Shown piece by piece: positions 47,785-56,340 of a stretch of 64,000 nt of DNA. Under the pieces are notes generated by a model, which made no database searches, was not told where the DNA came from, and was given only the letters and a program-made list of their open reading frames with translations. The DNA is from CAVSUZ01 sp963834715 (GTDB taxonomy: Bacteria > Pseudomonadota > Alphaproteobacteria > Acetobacterales > Acetobacteraceae). Both the position numbers and the translations under genes were made by a program. The stretch lies in NCBI GenBank assembly GCA_963834715.1, contig CAWIDE010000006.1, forward strand, positions 372,001-436,000, written 5' to 3'. Each line of letters opens with the position of its first letter. Position 1 is the first letter of the stretch.

Positions 47785-48222
47785 TTAGCCGACATGACGC
47801 ACCTCCCCGGTCAGGAACTCCAACAACGTGAGGGTAAGCCGGTCGTAGTCGCCGGCGGCCATCAACTCGCCGTCCTGGTCCTTGTCTGCACCGGCCAGCG
47901 CTACCGCCGCCAGTGCGCGGGCCCCGGCCATGGTAGTTGGGGCGCCGATGATGGCGATGTGGCCAAACAGCCCGGCCCGCTCCTTATAGAGCAGGTCAAC
48001 GGCCGGCGCAGTGCGGCGTTCATCCTCGGGGGTGCGCCAAGTTGCTAAGATGCTGGCTTGCTTGTGCTCGATGTCCACCAGGCGATTGCAAAGCCGGATC
48101 AGCTCCGCGTCGGCGAGCAGCTCGTCCTCATCGAGCGGGCGGCCGGCGTGATTCACGGGCCATTTAGGCTCGGGGTGCGGGCGTGCAGTGGGTCTGCTAG
48201 TACGCTGTCTAGCCTTCGGCAT
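47785..48222 (-). CDS. Hypothetical protein, ELLADAELIRLC family
   Basis: The protein has 145 residues and starts MPKARQRTSRPTARPHPEPK. It has a charged N-terminus, then DEDELLADAELIRLCNRLVD, a helical stretch, and ARALAAVALAGADKDQDGEL. It has no membrane span or signal. A broken paralogue is at 205-570. The family seems restricted to accessory DNA here, and the protein's helical content and small size would suit a phage or satellite regulatory role, but I cannot assign one. Confidence 0.6.
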   Translation of the reverse strand: MPKARQRTSRPTARPHPEPKWPVNHAGRPLDEDELLADAELIRLCNRLVDIEHKQASILATWRTPEDERRTAPAVDLLYKERAGLFGHIAIIGAPTTMAGARALAAVALAGADKDQDGELMAAGDYDRLTLTLLEFLTGEVRHVG

Positions 48223-48624
48223 TGGCTTGCTCCATTGGGTGGCAAGGCCAAGCCGGTATTAGGCCGCCGGGCTGGGCCGCTCGCCGATCAGCGAGCCCGG
48301 GGACCCTGCGGTCGCCCCCCCGCAACAGTCAAGATTAATCGGCCGCCGGGTCGATAAAACCAGCGGATAGTCCTTTGGAGAAACGATCCATCCCCGCCTC
48401 CGCAAGCTCGTGAGCCAGCCGGCACCGGCGGCCTTGCACTGCGGGCAGCGGGTGATCCGGCCGGCGGCTGCGGCGCCGGCACACCGGCGCAGGTGCGCGC
48501 ATCGACACGTCGCTCACGGCGTGTACCGATCATTTGGATTGTGCCGTTGCTGGCGCGCTTATCGGCGCGGCAGGGGGTACAAGGTGGACGGCCTGTCGTC
48601 TGAGACGGCTAAGGGAGGGGCACC
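48223..48624. other. Intergenic with a doubtful 60-codon frame
   Basis: A minus-strand frame at 48335-48517 (GTG start, ending DRFSKGLSAGFIDPAAD) is plausible as a short peptide gene but has no recognised relatives and a weak ribosome site. CGCTCGCCGATCAGCGAGC at about 48278-48296 forms a hairpin. Otherwise nothing is seen. Confidence 0.35.
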
Positions 48625-48972
48625 ATGCCGACGACGTTCTATGATAGAGAACAGGCGTTCGAAGCCAAATTCGCACGCGATGAGGAATTTCGCTTCCGTA
48701 CCCTCGCGCGTCGCGACAAGCTGTTTGCACGATGGGCCGCAACCGAGCTGGGGCTGTCCGGTGAAGCAGGCGAAGCCATGGTCATGGCAGTGCTAGCCAT
48801 CCCCAATGGGCCCGTACACGACCAGGCCCTACTGCAGCACGTCGCAAGCATCTTCTCCGCTCACCGGGGTGGGGCATGCGAAGACAGTTTGCCCGCTGCG
48901 CTCGACCGTTGTAGCCAGCAGGCGCGCCAGCAGCTCATTGAGACGCCGCCCGATCAGTCCAACGCGCTGTGA
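48625..48972 (+). CDS. ATPase inhibitor zeta subunit family (DUF1476)
   Basis: The protein has 115 residues. The opening TFYDREQAFEAKFARDEEFR and RTLARRDKLFARWAATELGL are diagnostic of DUF1476, the alphaproteobacterial zeta subunit that blocks F1-ATPase rotation and so prevents wasteful ATP hydrolysis at low proton-motive force. It acts on the cytoplasmic face of the inner membrane. The ATG follows GGAGGGGCACC. The C-terminal third is more variable. It is a core gene marooned among relics, which suggests that the flanks were rearranged around it. Confidence 0.85.
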   Translation: MPTTFYDREQAFEAKFARDEEFRFRTLARRDKLFARWAATELGLSGEAGEAMVMAVLAIPNGPVHDQALLQHVASIFSAHRGGACEDSLPAALDRCSQQARQQLIETPPDQSNAL

Positions 48973-49146
48973 AGCTAGAATGAAGCCTTTTGCTGTTTTG
49001 GCATTGCGTCGGCTCTGGACAAAGATGTCGAGCACAACACCGTCAAATTCGAATCGCTGCTATGATGAACTTTCGAACTCGGGGCACTAGCGCCGATCCT
49101 GGTGTTGACCCGGTTTTGTGGACACCCGAGCATTTGCCTTCGAGTG

Positions 49147-49635
49147 CCACAGAGGAGGATCAAGCCTGATCTCGGTGGTGATCCCGGCGCTGAACGAGGC
49201 CGCGCAACTGCCCGATCTCCTGCGTGCACTGCACGCCGAGCCGGTCAGCCAGGAGATCATTGTCATCGACGGCGGCAGCGTGGACGGGACCGCCGAGGCC
49301 GCGCGCGAGGCCGGTGCCACGCTGGTGGTGTCCGCCACGCGCGGCCGGGGGCAGGCAATAGCGGCGGGCGACGCAGTAGCGTGTAGAGAGGCACTGCTGT
49401 TCCTGCATGCGGACTGCGTCTTCCCGCCCGGCGGCCTCGTCGCCCTGGAGCGGCTGCTGCGGGAGCAGCCGGATGTGGTCGGCGGCAACGTCCGCCTCCT
49501 TTTCGATGGGAAAGACGGCTTCTCGCGGTGGCTGACCGGATTCCTACGCACTGATGCGGCGGCTTGGCTTCTACTACGGCGACAGCGGGATCTTCGTGCG
49601 CCGCGCGGCGCTCGACGCCATTGGCGGTGTGCGGC
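49147..49635 (+). pseudogene. TIGR04283-type glycosyltransferase, frameshifted and truncated
   Basis: SLISVVIPALNEAAQLPDLL, EIIVIDGGSVDGTAEAAREA and LLFLHADCVFPPGGL are GT2 landmarks of the TIGR04283 group. Near 49550 the frame shifts and continues LGFYYGDSGIFVRRAALDAI GGVRP, after which the family match ends. AGGAGG precedes a CTG at the natural start point, so the original ATG may have mutated. Just upstream, TGTTGACCCGGTTTTGTGGA at 49103 looks like the terminal repeat of an IS3-family element. Confidence 0.7.
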
Positions 49636-49739
49636 CTGTTCTGAGGGCGCTAAGTCGAGCAAAACGCCAAGCGCTTTCGGCTGCGGCCAGACGCACCAGG
49701 TTGCGCTGGCAGCGTGTTCAAAGCGGTTGGGGTGGCCTT

Positions 49740-50920
49740 ACCGCCGCTGGTGAGCCAACTGCCGCCGCCCGCTATCGGACAACCAATTTCACGCGCTGAC
49801 GGGCGGCTGAAAGTAACCGGCGGCGCACGCTACTCGGGGGACATTCACCTCCCGGGCGCGGTGCATGGCGCGATCGTCCATACCACAATTGCCAACGGGC
49901 GGACGGTCTCGATCGACACCACCGCCGCCGAGAAAGCGCCGGGCGTGCTGGCCGTGTTCACGCATCACAACATGCCGCGCATGAACCCGACTCCCAGGCC
50001 TTGGAGTCACCTCCACCCGCACGGACAGGGTTACCTGCCGCTTCAGGACGACAAGATCCATTACGCCGGCCAGCCGATCGCCCTGGTCGTGGCGACGATG
50101 CTTGACCAAGCGATGCATGCCGGAACGCTGATCACCGTCGAGTACGAGGCCTCGCGACGGGTTGTGTTTAATTCGGAATCGGCGAAGGGAGGGTCGATCC
50201 TCCGCAGTTGCTGTGGCCTGTCGCTTCCTCGGTCGGCGACGCGAACCAGGCAATCGCAGCCAGTGCCCTCAAGATCGAGCAGACTTACACCACGGCCGAT
50301 CGCCATCACAACCAGATGGAACCGCACGTGACAACGGCAGTTTGGGACCCCGACGATCATCTTACGCTCTACGAAACAACCCAGCACCTCTTCGGCACCA
50401 GAGATTTGGTGGCGATCGTGCTCGGCCTCCCGCCCGAGAAGATCACCGTCGTGTCCCACTTCCTCGGCGGCGGCTTCGGCGGCAAAGCCTATGTCTGGCC
50501 GCATACCCTGCTGGCGGCGCTCGCCGCCAGGGTTCTGAACCGCCCGGTGCGCCTGCAGCTCACCCGCGCCCAGATGTATTCGATGGTCGGCCACCAGGCG
50601 GCGACCATCCAAACCATCGCGCTGGGTGCGGACAAGAACGGCAAGCTGACCGGCATTCGCCACGAGAGCATTTCACCGACCCCGATCTTCGATAATTACA
50701 TCGAATACGCAGCAATGGCGTCACGACACTTGTGGGCTGCCACGGATGGAATCTCGACGAACCATAAAGTCGTCCATGTAAATCGCAACACGCCAACCGC
50801 AATGCGTTCCCCCCACGAGGGGCTCGGTCACTTCGCACTCGAATCCGCAATGGACGAACTCGCTTACGCCACCGCCACCGACCCCGTCGCGCTGCGCCTG
50901 CTCAACGAGTGGCATTACAC
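49740..50920 (+). pseudogene. Xanthine dehydrogenase-family molybdopterin-binding subunit, frameshifted and truncated
   Basis: Frame one has GQPISRADGRLKVTGGARYS GDI and FTHHNMPRMNPTPRP up to about 50150. Frame two continues with PVASSVGDANQAIAASALKI, NQMEPHVTTAVWDPDDHLTL, FLGGGFGGKAYVWPHTLLAA and TAMRSPHEGLGHFALESAMD. These are the molybdenum cofactor-binding blocks of the large subunit. The C-terminal half is missing beyond VALRLLN, where an IS630 tail takes over in frame. Normal partners (2Fe-2S and FAD subunits) are absent. Confidence 0.8.
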
Positions 50921-51134
50921 GCCCAAGCATGGCAGTTGGGTGGATATGGCCGAATCAGAACTCAGCGTCCTGTCGGTGCAGTGCCTCGATCGGCGAATCC
51001 CGGACAGGCAGACCCTGATCGAGGAAGTCGCCGCGTGGCAGAAAGATCGAAACAAGAACCACACGAAGGCAGACTGGCACTTCACCACTGTCGATGCCCG
51101 CATCAAACTGAAGCGGTTATACCCGGCAATATGA
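50921..51134 (+). pseudogene. IS630-family transposase C-terminal tail
   Basis: The in-frame continuation of the molybdoenzyme relic reads EWHYTPKHGSWVDMAESELS, QCLDRRIPDRQTLIEEVAAW and DARIKLKRLYP. This is the ending of IS630-type DDE endonucleases (PKHGSWLDMAESE), including the last catalytic Glu. It is a different IS630 from the one at 16645. Confidence 0.8.
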
Positions 51135-51140
51135 GCGACT

Positions 51141-51245
51141 CAGGGCACTAGGAAGTTTTCCAGCATGGTCTTCCAGTTCGCCCGCGCTTCCCACTCTTCC
51201 CGGCTGTAAAGCGCCAGAGAATTGAGATCGATCCCGCTTTCGGCG
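51141..51245 (-). pseudogene. C-terminal fragment of an unidentified protein
   Basis: The minus strand reads SGIDLNSLALYSREEWEARA NWKTMLENFLVP and a stop. The composition is clearly coding but I cannot place the family. Upstream sequence to 51315 shows no continuation. Confidence 0.35.
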
Positions 51246-51315
51246 CACCGAGCGTGAGGACGTTCAGGTCAGTAGCTCCCACGTTTGGGTTGCCGTCACG
51301 TGTGAGCGCCAATAA

Positions 51316-53010
51316 TCAACCGCCCGTAACGGCCAGCACCGCCTCTTTGATCTTGGCGCGCGCGACATGCCCGAGCAGCTCAAGGTCGAGATGCGGCAGG
51401 TTGGGAAGCTCGTTGGCAACGACCGCGGCGTCGACGATTGCCGGTCCCTCAACCGCCAAGGCATCACTGATCGCTTGCTTCAGTTCGTCGGGTTTGCGCG
51501 CCGCGAAGCCGTGGCCACCGCAGGCACGGGCGAATGCGGCGAAATCCGGATTGGGAAAGTCAATGCCCTGCCGGTAGGGCGCCACCCCGATCAACTCGGC
51601 CTCCAGCTCGATCAACCCAAACGCGGCGTTATTGTAGATGACAGCCTTGACCGGCAGCTTGTGGTGAACCGCGGTGAGGAACTCGCACATCAACATGTTG
51701 AAGCCGCCGTCGCCGGGCAGCGCGATCACCTGCCGCGCCCGGTCGAGCGCCTGGATGCCGTTGGCCTGCCCCAGTGCCGTTCCGACGGCACCATTGTTGA
51801 AGGACCCGATGATGCGCTGCGATCCGCTTTGCCGGATCCAGTTGGCGGACCACAACGTATTAAGGCCGGTGTCGAGCACGAAGACCGCGTCCCGGTTGGC
51901 GAGATCGCTGACCGCGCGGGCCACTGCCTGTGGATGGATGCGATCGGCGCTGCGCGCGAGATCAGCCTGCTGGTCGAGCTTTCGGTCCCAGGCGCGGCGC
52001 TCCTCTGTGAGCCGGTCCCAGTAGCTCGTGTCGGTTTTCGGCGCGACCTGCTCGATGAGCAGTTTGAGCGTCGGCCGCGCCGAGCCAACCACGCCGAGCG
52101 CGGTTGGCGCGCGGCGGCCGAGCACCTCGGGCCGCTCGTCGATCTGCACGACCACCGGCCGGTTCGGCAGGAAATTCGAATACGGATAATCAGTGCCCAC
52201 CATCAGCAGCAAATCAGCACTCATGACCGCATTGTACACCGGCTTCGAACCGATAAAGCCGATGCCACCCATCCAGTGTGGATCATCATAAGGCATGATG
52301 TCCTGGCCCTTGACGGAATGGATCAGCGGCGCCTTGAGGCGGTCGGATAGGGCCTGCAGCTCCGCTGCGGCTCCATGGCAGCCGTTACCGCACATGATGA
52401 GTAGACTGCCGGTCGCGTCAATCCGGCTCGCGATACGGGCTACGTCCTCCGCACTCGCCGCGATCTCTGGGCGCGGTCGCAGAGTATCCACGCTGGCAAC
52501 CCCGCCGTCGGTCCGCGCCGAAATGACGTCCTGCGGCAATGTGAGATGAGCAACGCCGCGGCCCCCATAGGCCGCAGCGATTGCCTGATGGATAACGGCG
52601 GGAGCCTGCTCCGGCGACGTGATGGTTTCCGTGTAGAGCGACACATCCCGAAACAGCAGATCGGGGGTGGTGCTTTGGAAGTAATCGATGCCCTGCAATT
52701 TGCGCGGCATGTCGCCGGAGAGCGCGAGCACGGGCGCGTGGTCGCGCGCCGCTTCGTAAAGGCCCGCGACCAGATGGGTACTGCCCGGCCCCGTGGTGCC
52801 CGCGCAGACCGCAAGACGGCCGGTGAGCTTGGCCTGACCAGACGCCGCCAGAGCCGCGCCCTCTTCATGGCGAACGCCAATCCATTCGATGGAGGAGCTC
52901 CGCACGGCCTCGGCCAGCGGATTGAGCGAGTCGCCGATCAAGGCAAAAATCTGCTTGACGCCGATGCGCTCAAGCACACCGACCAACGTATCCGCGACTG
53001 TTTGAGCCAT
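51316..53010 (-). CDS. poxB: Pyruvate dehydrogenase (quinone) PoxB, complete
   Basis: The protein has 564 residues from ATG 53010, chosen because GGAGG lies six bases upstream; the frame is open further back but without coding character. The three thiamine-enzyme domains are clear: LIGDSLNPLAEAVRSSSIEW and GVRHEEGAAL with the catalytic Glu, a central FAD-binding domain (KGQDIMPYDDPHWMGGIGFI), and LPGDGGFNMLMCEFLTAVHH ... VIYNN for thiamine diphosphate. It oxidises pyruvate to acetate and CO2 and gives electrons to ubiquinone. It is divergent from the truncated copy at 24053 and is not next to cydAB, but could supply the same quinone pool. Confidence 0.92.
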   Translation of the reverse strand: MAQTVADTLVGVLERIGVKQIFALIGDSLNPLAEAVRSSSIEWIGVRHEEGAALAASGQAKLTGRLAVCAGTTGPGSTHLVAGLYEAARDHAPVLALSGDMPRKLQGIDYFQSTTPDLLFRDVSLYTETITSPEQAPAVIHQAIAAAYGGRGVAHLTLPQDVISARTDGGVASVDTLRPRPEIAASAEDVARIASRIDATGSLLIMCGNGCHGAAAELQALSDRLKAPLIHSVKGQDIMPYDDPHWMGGIGFIGSKPVYNAVMSADLLLMVGTDYPYSNFLPNRPVVVQIDERPEVLGRRAPTALGVVGSARPTLKLLIEQVAPKTDTSYWDRLTEERRAWDRKLDQQADLARSADRIHPQAVARAVSDLANRDAVFVLDTGLNTLWSANWIRQSGSQRIIGSFNNGAVGTALGQANGIQALDRARQVIALPGDGGFNMLMCEFLTAVHHKLPVKAVIYNNAAFGLIELEAELIGVAPYRQGIDFPNPDFAAFARACGGHGFAARKPDELKQAISDALAVEGPAIVDAAVVANELPNLPHLDLELLGHVARAKIKEAVLAVTGG

Positions 53011-53524
53011 GTTTTCCTCCGACATATTGCTGGCAGCTATCGCCCTGGTCCACGGGCTTTCCGCCGCGGTTGACATCCCCTTCTATATGCTGTGTCGGAC
53101 GCCGTCATGAGCAGCAACGGCGCTGTCGCACAATATGCATATGACGGCGTGGGCCGAGACAGAGCCGAGTATAGCCAAAGCATAGCCGCGGCGCCATGGC
53201 CATTCGTGCGCGGACGCCGGTCGGATGCCGCTTCCCCGGTCACTGCAGCCCGGGAAGTCGGCGGACGGACGTCCGCTTCTTTAATCGGGTATGGGAGTCA
53301 AGCTCCGTTTTCCGCCTGGCTGCTGTCTCGTCCCATGCGGGTCACGCTTCTTTCCGTGGTCGGCGTCTTGCCGGCGCTGCCACAAGCATTGGTCGGATCG
53401 GGTCGGGGTGCCTCGCTTTGGAACGCGCTTGACGCGCAGCAGACATCTACGGCTTTGCCCCGGCTCCCTCGTCCGCACCGGACGAACTGTAACGAGAGCT
53501 GTTCCTTTTCAGGCGACCACTTCG
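53011..53524. other. Intergenic, no recognisable gene
   Basis: This is the upstream region of poxB. Frames such as 53092-53640 on the plus strand show no known domain. GTTCTGTTTC-like promoter elements could not be fixed. Nothing else is seen. Confidence 0.45.
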
Positions 53525-53800
53525 TCAGACGAGCGCCTCCTTCTCTCCGCTGCAGTACATGGTCCCGTCGGTCCACATGGTGTGGAGCACCACGGCGAGC
53601 TTGCGGGCGACCGCTACCAGCGCACGTCGCCGTCCCTTAGCGCGAGACAGCCGGGCGCCGAAGCGACGCAGGCGAGCGGACATCGACGTCGCCGGCCTTG
53701 GAGATCCGACCCTGGTTGTCTCGCTCGCCGGACTGATAATCGAGTACACCATCCTGGGGATTGAACCGCCCCGGGTTTGCCGGAGGCTGTTTGGGTTGAG
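53525..53800 (-). pseudogene. IS110-family transposase C-terminal relic
   Basis: The frame ends AKGRRRALVAVARKLAVVLH TMWTDGT, the classic last helix of an IS110 transposase. Upstream, in another frame, QSGERDNQGRISKAGDVDVR is the preceding conserved block. The stretch between them is deleted. The element type differs from the other IS110 copies here. Confidence 0.75.
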
Positions 53801-53942
53801 TTACGCCGCCAGAGCGAGCTCCTGCAATTGGGCATAGTAGTGCTCTTCAGCCTCAGCGGGCGGCATGTTGCCGGGCCCGGGCCATGCTCGATGTATCTCG
53901 AAAATATGAATTATATAGCTGGCGTAAATCAAAGGTGATGTT

Positions 53943-54296
53943 GTGCCGAGGGGTGGTAAGAGATTGGGGGCGGGTCGGCCTCCAGGCAGTTTGAACAAGA
54001 CTATAGCGGCGACCAAGGCGATGCTGGTGCATGCCGAAGCCATGCAGGTGGTTGCGCAGATCGATCCGGAGATCGCCAAACTCACCCCGATCGATGTGAT
54101 GATGCGCGCCATGACCCTGGCCGCCAGCGCCGGAGCCTGGGATAAGGCTGCACAGTTCGCGTCGATAGTCGCGCCATACCTCCATCCGAAGCTCAACGCG
54201 CTCGCGCTAAAAGCTACGGTCAATCAGGAGCTGGACCACTTGAGCGACGACCAGCCATGGCATTTGCTCGCGGCACGAGCGCCGCGGCCGTTTTGA
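53943..54296 (+). CDS. Small GAGRPPG protein, phage terminase-small-like
   Basis: The protein has 117 residues from GTG 53943. It starts PRGGKRLGAGRPPGSLNKTI and has TPIDVMMRAMTLAASAGAWD and IVAPYLHPKLNALALKATVN. It is a paralogue of the protein at 3953-4360. The glycine-rich GAGRPPGS motif is common at the start of phage small terminases and related DNA-binding proteins. The C-terminus (WHLLAARAPRPF) may be extended by a rearrangement. The function is unproven. Confidence 0.55.
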   Translation: MPRGGKRLGAGRPPGSLNKTIAATKAMLVHAEAMQVVAQIDPEIAKLTPIDVMMRAMTLAASAGAWDKAAQFASIVAPYLHPKLNALALKATVNQELDHLSDDQPWHLLAARAPRPF

Positions 54297-54582
54297 CCCA
54301 CGAACCGCTCGCCCGCGATCTGATCGGTCAGCGCCTCGATCTCGGGGCGCACTGCCGCGTGCTACTGGCAACTCATTGCTGATGTCTCCTGAGCGGTTTG
54401 CTGATGCGCCGCTGCTTGCCGATGCAAACAAATCGGCAGTGGCCGGATCGCCTTGCTCGCGCGCAAGATACATGCTGATCAGCCCGGACCCCAAGCTGCG
54501 AGACAGCGCTGAGGAAGCAAGCAGCCGTTCCTGATACTCCGGGTCCGGGTCGGCTATCTCTAAGGACGGCGTTAAGGTCGGT

Positions 54583-54922
54583 GCTCGGCCGTATCTTCCC
54601 GTCGCCGTAATCCCCGCGGGCAGCCATCCTCGGGATGTCGCAAATGTCGCCACCGTCGCGGTTACCGACATGCACACCCCGGTCCGTCAGCGCGTAGCCG
54701 TCTGCCGCGCCCGCAAAAAGCGCGGGTCGCTCCCGATCGAGGCGGAGCTACTCGCGCACGAACGCGCGGAGCTGGTGCGTCAGGGATTGCTGCGTCCGGA
54801 GGCGGTGAACGACAAAGAAGCTTGCCGGGAGGCGTTGCACGCTTTGCTCGGCCGTATCTTCCCGTCGCCGTAATCCCCGCGGGCAGCCATCCTCGGGATG
54901 TCGCAAATGTCGCCACCGTCGC
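54583..54922. repeat. 77-bp direct repeat pair with TGTCGC iterons
   Basis: The segments 54583-54659 and 54846-54922 match, 263 bases apart. Each starts with the last codons of the small gene at 54670 (LGRIFPSP and a stop) and ends with TGTCGCAAA, TGTCGCCAC, CGTCGC, a 9-bp period. The same iteron stretch occurs again at 55794-55823. Confidence 0.85.
54670..54873 (+). CDS. Small basic helical protein, unknown
   Basis: The protein has 67 residues and reads MHTPVRQRVAVCRARKKRGS, AELLAHERAELVRQGLLRPE and ACREALHALLGRIFPSP. It is a basic head followed by an amphipathic helix pair. Evidence that it is a real gene is the second copy of its 3' end at 54583. Its ATG follows the TGTCGC iterons closely. 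No domain is recognised. Confidence 0.5.
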   Translation: MHTPVRQRVAVCRARKKRGSLPIEAELLAHERAELVRQGLLRPEAVNDKEACREALHALLGRIFPSP

Positions 54923-55169
54923 TGGTTCGCTCACGCGCGTAGCGGTCACGAAATCCGCTGCGCTCAATCATGCAAACTACCATAGCGCGCAAAACGCCCG
55001 ATGGTTGCGTCCGCCGGCTTCGCCGGTGATAACGTTGCGGGCGCGCAAGATACATGCTGATCAGCCCGGACCCCAAGCTGCGAGACAGCGCTGAGGAAGC
55101 AAGCAGCCGTTCCTGATACTCCGGGTCCGGGTCGGCTATCTCTAAGGACGGCGTTAAGGTCGGCGTAAT

Positions 55170-55562
55170 ATGCCCAAGCACGCTACGCGAACTTCATTCG
55201 GCCCAGGCAACAACGCCAATCCAACCGGCTATAACGGCGGCGCGCATCGTCCAGCCGTGCCAGCCGAGGTGCTTGACGCCTGCCGAGCCTTATCACTGCC
55301 GGCGATAGAAACGCTGCGAGACTTACTGGCCTCTCCAAACCACGCTGTGAGATTGGGCGCATGTAGCGCCTTGCTAGACCGCGCGTGGGGCCGGCCGGAG
55401 CAGACGCTGAACCTGGCCGGATCGCTGGATGTGAATGCGCAGCGTGCGGAGACGGAGGCGATGGTAGAAGCGCTGAAGCGGTTGGATATAACTGAGCTGA
55501 GGCTGATGATTGGGTTTTATCGAAAGGCTGGGCTGGCGCTGCCGGGCGAGACGACGGAATGA
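55170..55562 (+). CDS. DUF5681-family protein, intact copy
   Basis: The protein has 130 residues. The opening SFGPGNNANPTGYNGG is a variant of the FKPGxSGNPxGRP signature; the body has SLPAIETLRDLLASPNHAVR, LGACSALLDRAWGRPEQTLN and MVEALKRLDITELRLMIGFY RKAGLALPGE. Paralogues or pieces occur at 1518, 3300, 44165, 55852 and 56337. The stop overlaps the start of the next gene (ATGA), so the two are translated together. The family is associated with phage packaging genes, but the exact function is unknown. Confidence 0.65.
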   Translation: MPKHATRTSFGPGNNANPTGYNGGAHRPAVPAEVLDACRALSLPAIETLRDLLASPNHAVRLGACSALLDRAWGRPEQTLNLAGSLDVNAQRAETEAMVEALKRLDITELRLMIGFYRKAGLALPGETTE

Positions 55563-55825
55563 CCATACCTGAGCGTAGATTGCTGCTGATGATCGCGGAC
55601 CTCTTGATTCACTGGTGCCAGGAGCAGGAAGTCGTCACCGCCTACACGCCCGCCGGTCCCGCAAACATGCTCGGATCAAACATGGGCCGCACTGCTCATT
55701 CAATGCTCTTAGCTGCCTTCTATGGCGAACTGTCGATGTGTTACCCAGCTTGGTGCTGCCAGCGGTGCGGGGAAAAGATCGGCTACATCGGGTATGTCGC
55801 AAATGTCGCCACCGTCGCTGGTTGA
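55559..55825 (+). CDS. Small zinc-ribbon-like protein, coupled to DUF5681 gene
   Basis: The protein has 88 residues and starts MTIPERRLLLMIADLLIHWC. It ends with CYPAWCCQRCGEKIGYIGYV, a single CxxC knuckle (possibly half of a zinc site), and VANVATVAG, which is encoded by the TGTCGC iterons. The first 17 codons recur at 56242 after the next DUF5681 gene. The four-base overlap with the upstream gene argues for a two-gene unit. Confidence 0.55.
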   Translation: MTIPERRLLLMIADLLIHWCQEQEVVTAYTPAGPANMLGSNMGRTAHSMLLAAFYGELSMCYPAWCCQRCGEKIGYIGYVANVATVAG

Positions 55826-55851
55826 CTGAAGGACGGCTTTAAGGTCCGCAC

Positions 55852-56245
55852 ATGCCGCAACATGCAACTCGCACATCGTTCCGGCCAGGGAACAACGCTA
55901 ATCCCACAGGCAACAACGGCGGTGCGCATCGTCCAGCCTGTGCCGGCTGAGGTGCTCGATGCGTGCCGCGCGTTATCTCTGCGGGCTGTAGAAACACTGC
56001 GAGAGTTACTGACTTCGCCAAATCACGCTGTTAGATTGGGCGCATGTAGCGCCTTGCTGGACCGTGCCTGGGGCAAGCCGGAGCAGACGATGAACCTGGC
56101 CGGATCGCTGGATGTAAATGCGCAGCGTGCTGAGACGGAGGCGATGGTAGAAGCGTTGAAGCGGCTGGATATAACTGAGCTTAGGTTGATGATTGGGTTT
56201 TATCGAAAGGCTGGGCTGGCGCTGCCGGGCGAGACGACGGAATGA
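55852..56245 (+). pseudogene. DUF5681-family copy with one-base insertion
   Basis: ATG 55852 gives MPQHATRTSFRPGNNANPTG, the same N-terminus as the copy at 55170. At about 55940 an extra T (CAGCCTGTGCC against CAGCCGTGCC) breaks the frame; the second frame carries VPAEVLDACRALSLRAVETL to LALPGETTE. The frame from 55862 that avoids the break has a wrong N-terminus. Confidence 0.75.
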
Positions 56246-56340
56246 CCATACCTGAGCGTAGATTGCTGCTGATGATCGCGGACCTCTTGATCCCTGCGAT
56301 GACGCCTCAGAACAAGGCCATATCAGGAGTCGTTACGTGA
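56242..56340 (+). pseudogene. Truncated copy of the MTIPERR gene
   Basis: The first 17 codons (MTIPERRLLLMIADLLI) repeat those at 55559. The rest is replaced by PAMTPQNKAISGVVT. Its stop overlaps the GTG start of the next DUF5681 gene as GTGA, so the truncated reading frame may still couple translation. Confidence 0.65.

Larger units (their letters stand above)
54459..55163. repeat. 123-bp direct repeat pair
   Basis: The segments 54459-54581 and 55041-55163 appear identical by eye, 582 bases apart. Both contain GATACATGCTGATCAGCCCG and end with GGACGGCGTTAAGGTCGG, the leader that precedes the DUF5681-family gene at 55170. On the minus strand each encodes SLEIADPDPEYQERLLASSA LSRSLGSGL, so a lost minus-strand gene is possible. 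54297-54458 has no other gene. Confidence 0.85.

Noticed and set aside
50208..51134. A novel 308-residue enzyme
   Set aside because: It is the middle of a molybdopterin-binding subunit joined to the tail of an IS630 transposase.
53801..54223. Minus-strand protein of 140 codons
   Set aside because: It is antisense to the GAGRPPG gene, which has a clear paralogue at 3953.
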